Shown here in pieces: positions 57,060 to 64,000 of a DNA stretch of 64,000 nucleotides (position 1 is the stretch's first letter; the number at the start of each line of letters is the position of its first letter). The DNA is taken from the NCBI GenBank assembly GCA_963969395.1, contig OZ017802.1, forward strand, positions 5,830,501 through 5,894,500. Reading direction: 5' to 3'. The notes beneath the pieces are model-generated. The model ran no database searches and was not told where the DNA came from. It saw only the letters and a program-made list of their open reading frames with translations. Position numbers and translations under genes: made by a program. Origin of the DNA: Pseudoscleropodium purum (taxonomy: Eukaryota; Streptophyta; Bryopsida; Hypnales; Brachytheciaceae).

Positions 57060-57980
57060 TCACCTAAAAAATAATGTTGACACCAATTTCAATATAAGTT
57101 TAGATGAAGTGTTTGTGCAAGGAAACCCTATTTGGATTGACGTAGAGGACATAAAATAGCATATTTATAAATACTTGTTGGTAGGCATATGCCTTCCTAG
57201 TGTAGAAATAGACCATCAAAATTTCAACTTTAGATCATTCAATTAGGGTACTCCAAATGTAGTAAAAACTCCTAAGTCTTAAAATGTGACAAATTAACAA
57301 GGTTGAATTTTAATTATAAAATATTTTGTTTAATTTCTAAAAAATAAGGAATTTGATTACCATCAAATTAGACATCTCTAATAGAAATTTCAAGTTCTTA
57401 AGACTTGGTATTCAAAAATTATACTCAAAAGACAACAACATCACTCCAATTGTAATGAAAAATAGGACCAATCTTTCTTGCAATGACCCTTGAGTTGCCA
57501 TTGGCTATAACTTTTGTAATTTGAAGCCGATGTACTTGAAATTTGTTATGAAGATCAATAAAGAAAAATTAGTTAAAATATGAATTTTTTTAAATTCAAA
57601 AATCATTTGAAATTGAAATTTAGCTCATTTGTCACACTTTTTGAATTAGAAGTTTTAGTACTAGGAACTATCTAAAATTAATAGTCTAGAGTTGAAATTT
57701 GAATGGGCTATTCTACACTAAAGAGGCATATTTTCACTATAAAAACTTTAAAATGGTTTCAAGATTATTCTTTTGGTGAAAATTCTTTACCATGAAGTCT
57801 TGCCAAATGGGTAATTTTTTTAATTTTTTTAAGAAAATTCCCTATTTTTTACAATTAAAACATCAAAGTACCTATTTTCATGAGATTATTTACTTTTCTT
57901 GTTCTCCTACTTAGAAAATTTCTCTATGCTTTTCCTTCTTAAGGTAACTTTTCTTTAAAGTTGTATTCATTAAGCATATT
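57060..57980. repeat. Diverged repeats shared with 17330-17640 and 20680-21260
   Basis: 57120-57420 resembles the right arm of the 16690-17775 foldback (GAGGACATAAAATAG against GGAGGTCATAAAACA, GTTGGTAGGCATATG, AAATTTCAACTTTAGATCAT). 57490-57980 resembles 20680-21260 (TTGCCATTGGCTATAACTTT and CCTATTTTTTACAATTAAAA). Confidence 0.5.
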
Positions 57981-57999
57981 TTTCACATTAATTATTTTT

Positions 58000-58863
58000 T
58001 TAACCCCTAAAGGACCATTGTCACTTTGAGGGACAAATGGGATTTTTGATAGGTACCTACAAGCCAAAAATTTTCTTTATTTTTTGAAACTTTTTTTGAA
58101 GATAAAAAGATTGATTATCTTTGTGGGAATGTAATTTTTTTTTCAAATCGTGTCCAAAAACAAAAGTTATATTCAAATAAGCTCAAAACAAGGGACAAGG
58201 GGTAGCAAAAAAAATTTCAAAAATTTCAGTTTTAAATTTTTAAATTTTTTCCCTCCTATATTGTTTTTTTGTGTATACATAAAGATTTAATTCATTCTAT
58301 TTGAATTTTTAATGAGAAAGTTATGGACAATCTTGTTTTTTGGGCATTTAGAGCATCTTCTCAAAAAAAAATAACTTGTAGGATTCATTTCTGAATGCAA
58401 ATTTTACAATTTTTCAAAAAGAAAAGTTTCACATAGTCTATCTTGCTTGCTTGAACAATCTCGCCATTGGAATTAGTGCATTTCAATTCCATTTAGAGAT
58501 ATTAATAATTTAGATTTTCCTTCTATCTCATACTTACTTCTACTTAACAATTTTTTAAAGAATAAAATTAAGTTTTTTGAATATTTTGAATTTCTTCTAG
58601 AATTTCAACTCAATTTTATACCATATAGATTTAAAGCTCAAAACTCTACAGTGCAAAAAATTAAAGCCAAAAATGTTCAAAGTCAAAAAATCTAATTCCC
58701 AAATGTACTGAAAAAAATTATTTTTTCCACTTTAAACACAAATAACATGCAATTTGTGCAGTCAAAAATTCTGAAAATTTTTCCACTCATCCTCATACTA
58801 GTTAGGTGTAAGATCCTATGCTTAAATATGTAAAAAAAAGAATGAAATATATTTTACCTTTTG
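58000..58863. mobile_element. TTAA-bounded element of the second subfamily, truncated at the palindrome border
   Basis: It begins TTAACCCCTAAAGGACC at 58000 and is colinear, in reverse, with the element at 30430-31377 (landmarks CAATCTTGTTTTTTGGGCAT, CTAGTTAGGTGTAAGATCC). The expected far terminus with the AATGGCAATTTTGAGTG-like block is absent: at 58864 the right palindrome arm begins. The arm border therefore lies within the element. Confidence 0.62.
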
Positions 58864-61800
58864 CTCTTCAAGGTTTGGTCATATATGCCACTTTTCATTG
58901 AACTCTTTCTTGGGTATATTTTTGTTACTTAAGGGGGTGTTTTCTAATATGAAAGATGTGCATCACTACATATAAATGCTCCCCAATCCCTACAAATCTA
59001 TGCAGCCAAATTAAAAAATTTCATCATCAATTGTTTCCAATAAAACATTTTGTGAAACAATGAAATTGGCTTCAAAAATCCACCAAAAAAGAAATTTTGC
59101 TATTTTTTAAACTCAAATTTGGTATGCTTCATTGGGGTTGTGCAAGGATGCAATGATAATTATGAATACCAAAATATACCAATTATACTCCACATGCATT
59201 TGTAAAAAAGAATTTGAATGGCTCAAATAGGCTGGTTGTAAGATTGCTGTACCCGACTGTACAGTACAGTACTACCGTGTGTGTATGTGTATATAATACA
59301 GTCTAAAGAGGATAGTACAACCCAAAGTTAGTAAGAGAGAGAGTGAAACTGGAATTAAAGAGAGGTAAGTTAAGGCCGACTGGATAACAACAGTATTGGT
59401 CGCCATCGGTATCAGAGATGAGTCTGTAACGTGAGTCATTCGTCGCCACTGGCCTGCGTTCAAGATCAACTTAACATGGCCGGTGATGAGCGCATTCAAC
59501 GGGAATGTGATGCGAGCTTGCGATTGCTTCACGTTCAGGCCCTTCTGTTGGTGGCCGTCTGTCACTCTGCGGATCGTTGCCCGTCGTTTTCATCTGAACA
59601 AGTAAGATAATTATCTGGTGCTAAGCAGAACCAGTCCAGCAATAATCTTAGTTATCGAAAAAGGACAACCGATGACGGTGCGATGGGAAATTCATTTGGA
59701 ATTGACTTCCTAAGTTTCTGTAACGTACTTGGAAAAAAAAGATAATTATTTAAACAGAGAGCGACACGCACACAGCAAGGATAACTACGGTAGGTACAAA
59801 CCGAACGAGAATCAAATGTTCCGCTTCTTCACACAGAGTTGAAACTAAGTCCACTCAGTTTGTTATCTCTGACTTCAAATGGTCATTCCACGTGTTCACA
59901 TTTTTAAACACAACATGGGTTTTTGTGTGTGTTTGACATACGTACTTAATTACAAGGTGCATTCAGACTGAATTGAGGTATGCAACTGTACTGAATGATG
60001 AAAATTTGTATTCGTGTTGAGTCGAAACCACTGCAGCCCAATGAATCGACTCCTGATCTGAATATTATTTATTGATCCAATCACTCAAATGAATGGTTTT
60101 AAGTTAGCTTTTGAACTGAGCCTATATGAATTGAAGAAGATTTCTAGAACCCGTATTCGCAATTCGTTGCTCAATTCTTGAGAAAATGCAATTCAAGTAT
60201 TTCATCCTTTCCAAAAACATGATGTTTTCTGTCGCAAGAAGTGTGAGCGTTTACTCGTGCTCGGAAAGAGTTTGCGAAGACCTGGAAGCAGGTGAAAATC
60301 ATACCGTATATCACATTTAATTCTTGTTTGCAGCTTTCAGTACTCTAGTAACAATTCAGTCAATGTAATGAAATACATTCTATTGCTGTCCAATTTTGGT
60401 AGTCGGACTTGCTTTGTGAGCTCTCCCAGCTCTTGCACGCAGCAAGTCCAAAAATTGGCCATGGCTCGAAGTCTTCCTCTACACCCAAATACTTGCACAG
60501 AATAATGATTACCTGTAGATTATTTTGTTATCTTCAGTCTTCGCTTGAGTCCAACGGAAAATCACGTACTATACGTGAGCTAGAAGACCGACGACGATAC
60601 TACTAAGAGGAAGTATCTTTTCCTTAGCAGGGTCCATATGCAGCACCTCCTTAGTTCCGTTTTGAGCTGTGACAGGGATTTGAGCACCCAAAAGTTCATA
60701 AGAGTGTGAAACTGGAAATTAAGGGTGTTAAGGCCGGCTGGATAACAACAGTATTGGTCGCCATCGGTATCAGAGATGAGTAACGTGATCGTCGCAACTG
60801 GCCTGCATTCAAGATCAACTTAACATGGCCGGTGATGAGCGCATTCAAAGGGAATGTGATGTGAGCTTTCTTTTTCGTTCAATCCCTTTTGTGTGTTGCC
60901 GTCTGCCATTCTGCGGATCACATACATTGCCCTTTCATTTTCATCTGAACGTGTAAGAGATAATAATCTGGTACTAAGCAGAACCAGTCCAGCAGTCTTA
61001 GTTATCAAAAAAGGACAATCGATGACGGTGCGATGGGAAATTACTTTGGAATTAAACTTCGTAATTGAGTTTTTGTAAGATTGGAAAAAAAAGATAATTA
61101 AATGGAGAGTGACACGTACAGCAAGAATAACTACGTTAGGTACAAACCGAACGAGAATCAAATGTTCAGCTTCTTCACAGAGTTGAAACTAAGTCCATTG
61201 AATGTGTTATCTCTTTGGTTATTCGGCATGTTCAGATTTTTGAACACAACATGGGTTTTCTTGTGTTTTTGACATATGTGAAAGGTGCATGCACTGAGGT
61301 ATATAATCATACTGGCAAAAATTTGTATTTGTGTTGAGTTGAAACCACTGGTTCATGAGACTCTTTCGAAAACTGAATAACATTTATTGATCCAATTGTT
61401 CAATCATTCAATGATTTTTGCGTTAGCTCTGGAACTCCTAATTATGACTGAAGAACCACCCATTGTTAACCAGGGATCCATCCCCAACCTGTAGGGTGCA
61501 CTATTTCCAACCAGGACTAGAAATAATGTTCAACCAAAACTTTGAATGTGTTTTTTCTCCTTTTCAAAAATAAGACTAATCAAGTCAAGACACATGTTAC
61601 CCCAAAGTAGTGAGAGGAAAGAGGTTCTTGAATGATCAAGATTGAAAGACTCTACATGTTGGCTACAAGTGTTTTTTTTGCTTTTTGGTGCTAGATTCCA
61701 CCAAAAAAAAATAATTTGACTAAAAATTGGCAACAAATCTTCAAGTTTTTTGCCATAAAACTTCAATTTAAAAAAAAAAAATTGGTTGAAATTTCCTAAT

Positions 61801-63577
61801 TGTGGATGAAAATAGAATAATGGATTTGGAATATGTACAAATGTGCTTTGTTCTATCCAATTTGTGAATGAATGTTGAAATTTGGAGCACCACTATAACA
61901 TTTTATATTGCCACTTTGGGACTTCATAAAAAATGAAAAGAAAGCCCTGGTTGGCTATAGGTTTGGACTAGTTGCCAACTTCCAAAATTCATAGTAATTT
62001 GAATTCAAGGAAAAAAAACACAAAAATTTGGCAATCCCCATGATTTCGATCTTCAAAAAATTTACATTGCCTTCTACTACTCCTCAACATGTGCTCATCC
62101 ACAGATTGGTTTAGTGATTGACAATGGATCATGGTTCTACCATACATGAAGAAGATTTTTAGAACTTGTGTTTACAATTCATTGATCAAGTCTTAAGAAG
62201 ATGCAAGTATTTCAGCCTTCCAAAAAACATGTTTTTTTTTATTACAAGAAGTGTGAGTTTACTCGTACTCAAAGTGTTTGCAAAGACATGCTCAACAGGT
62301 GAAAATCATGAATCACATAATTCTTGTTTGCATCGTTTTGTGTAGTAATAATTTAGTCAATGTGATGAAATACAAGGATCTCACATTCTATTAATTGTTA
62401 CCCAATTTTGGTATTATCCATGTTGCTTAGTGAGCTCTCCTCTTGCAGACTTGCACGCAGCAAGTCCAAGAAATGACCATAGCTCAAAGTGTTCCTCTAC
62501 CCCCAAATACGTATACAGAATTTATTATGGATTTGTTATCTCCAGTCTTGGCTTGAGTCCAACGACAAGTCACATACTGTACGTGAGCAGACTGACGACG
62601 ATATAACTACAAAAGTATCTTTTCCTTCTGAGCATGGTTTATATGGAGCTCCACCTCCGTTCCTCGAGTACTCCTGTTTGGAGTTAGATGCGACGAGACC
62701 AATCCTTGCATTCCGATCCCTCGCTGCTGCTGTTGAAGGTGATGCACATCTCTCACTCGCGTTTATATTTTGTTGCTTTTCTTAGACCAAACGTAACGCA
62801 AACGGGGAGAGCTGACCTTGAGCTATTTTGTAGAGGAAAATAATTCGCACTGCAGAATTTGATGCTTGCTCTATCAAAGGAGTTGAATGCGTTGGGTACC
62901 TTCAAGTGTCTGAGTTTGACGTTTGCTCTGCAGTCAAATATTTTGAACATGCCTCTAGGAAGAGATCACTTGCAGAGATAACTCTAAGGTTCTCAGAACC
63001 AATTCTCCATTTCCAGGAAGAGATCATCTGAAGAGATAATTCAAGCAGAACCAATTTTCCAATATTTCTTCTATTTGTTAATCATTTCGTGGATGCCAAA
63101 TGCTTCTTAGCACAGGGGCTGGCTACAGAAAGCTAGTTTCTAACTAGTGCAAGTTGAATAATATGCTTAATTCTTTCAATTCTAGAGGAGATTTGCTTCC
63201 CGTTTTTCAGCTGCCTGATACAAATAAACACTGTATCGCCACTTTCTTTTGCTCTGTGCAATCTTGATCGACAGTGCAAGATGAGGTAATTACAAGAGCC
63301 GACCTCATAGTTCATTAACTCAGTGGTTGTTTCACGTCTAGAGTTGATTAAGCTTGTATACAAATTCAACCTTCATCTTAACTTTGAAACATGCTCACTT
63401 GGAAGTGATTGTTATCATCTGGCTACAAGTGAGCAGTTCTCATTAAAGACAGATGCGAACTTAGAAATCTTGTGAACTAAGTGTTGTGGACTTGAGGTAT
63501 TTGTTGAAGTTCCCTTTGGAGATCAGTTTTTAGACTGGAATAATTCTCAGGCAAAGCAGTCGAAGATACGGTTGAAC
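58864..63577 (+). repeat. Right arm of the 4.7-kb palindrome (FPF1 upstream region)
   Basis: Reverse complement of 48782-53492. It contains the two outer units (about 59296-60636 and 60701-62616), the TIR element and the inner FPF1 upstream part (CTGGCTACAAGTGAG, CTTGAGGTATTTGTTGAAGT). Unlike the left arm, the sequence continues past 63577 in the normal FPF1 order. Confidence 0.97.
61451..62139. mobile_element. TIR element, AGAACCACCCATTGTTAAC family, in the right arm
   Basis: Mirror copy of the element at 50217-50905, at the exactly symmetrical position. It was therefore present before the palindrome formed. Confidence 0.65.
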
Positions 63578-64000
63578 TCCGACCTTACTGAATGAATGCA
63601 TCCAAATGTCCTCGGACGCATAGGATGCTTATGTCAAGTTTGGAATATCTGAACAAACTTCATGGATCCAAGGTTTAGTCATTAGATCATCAAAAGTAGA
63701 TCTCCTGGAATTGGATGCTATAAGCTATTCCAGATGTCTTTAAATAATTGTGAAGTGTACATTTCATTTGTGAGTGCTTTCCTTCCAGGAGTCCTGCTTC
63801 ACATATGGCCATTCAATTTTGATCAATCTGATCGTCGCCTCCACTGCAAGACAATTAATCCTCACAAACTATTTCACTGTTTCTCTGGACTTTCACAACA
63901 GTGCTAGCTGTATAGTACTTATCTGCACACATCATTGATTACTTTTCTTATGAAATGTGCATGCATCAGGATTAAGATTTGTTGGATACGAATGCAGGTT
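63578..64000 (+). promoter_or_regulatory. FPF1 5' region running off the window edge
   Basis: After the right arm, the sequence follows the other FPF1 copies: GCTTATGTCAAGTTTGGAAT, a GTGAGTGCTTTCCTTCCAGG block, TTCACTGTTTCTCTGGACTT, ATGAAATGTGCATGCATCAG, and then the splice acceptor CGAATGCAG at 63996-63997. In the intact copy the ATG follows this acceptor by 52 bp, so a start codon is expected near 64050, just outside. Whether that copy is intact cannot be seen. Confidence 0.75.

Noticed and set aside
53493..58863. A gene or origin in the palindrome spacer
   Set aside because: I looked on both strands and found only AT-rich DNA with worn repeats and hairpins.

Overview
The window is nuclear DNA of a land plant. 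The evidence is spliced genes with GT-AG introns, an FPF1-like (flowering-promoting-factor-1) gene, an RWP-RK transcription-factor gene, a plant-type monoacylglycerol lipase, interstitial CCTAAACCC telomere-type repeats, and many small terminal-inverted-repeat elements in very AT-rich intergenic DNA. The species cannot be read from sequence alone. The FPF1-like protein is clearly diverged from the angiosperm form as I know it, which hints at a non-angiosperm or an early-branching lineage; this is inference.

Genes are sparse. (1) 699-3141 (+) holds the last three exons of a monoacylglycerol-lipase-like alpha/beta hydrolase whose 5' part lies outside the window. (2) 9949-11915 (+) is a four-exon RWP-RK (RKD-type) gene encoding about 396 residues. 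(3) 24678-25013 (-) is an intact FPF1-like gene of 111 codons with a 5'UTR intron. Weaker coding traces are coiled-coil-like exon remnants on the minus strand at 12405-13170 and a possible two-exon fragment at 44991-45420 (-).

The organising theme is repeated duplication of the FPF1-like locus together with about 1-5 kb of upstream DNA. I recognise at least eight related pieces: two upstream-only modules (7540-9850, the second ending about 100 bp before the RWP-RK start codon); the intact gene (24678-27350); a decayed 3' end (35590-35715); a copy with a lost start codon and an internal deletion (36090-38110); a mosaic copy with a short coding fragment (45690-48345); a 5'-truncated copy (48471-53060); and a copy whose coding region should begin just past the right edge (59300-64000). 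Decayed 3'-flank repeats lie at 7215, 21860, 32040, 34080, 35000 and 39470.

The last two copies are head to head and form a large palindrome: a left arm at 48782-53492 and a right arm at 58864-63577, about 4.71 kb each, separated by a 5.37-kb AT-rich spacer. The arms are nearly identical, with one 3-bp length difference and substitutions clustered in one short patch. The left arm ends inside the FPF1 coding region. The right arm's inner end cuts a TTAA-flanked transposon-like element.

The rest is AT-rich intergenic DNA filled with small elements. They include a TTAA-bounded family of about 0.9-1.1 kb, Mutator-like small elements nested in it, one CACTA-type element with a perfect 3-bp target duplication and visible empty sites in paralogues, two further small inverted-repeat families, foldback hairpins, a tRNA-derived SINE-like piece, a 51-bp minisatellite and microsatellites.
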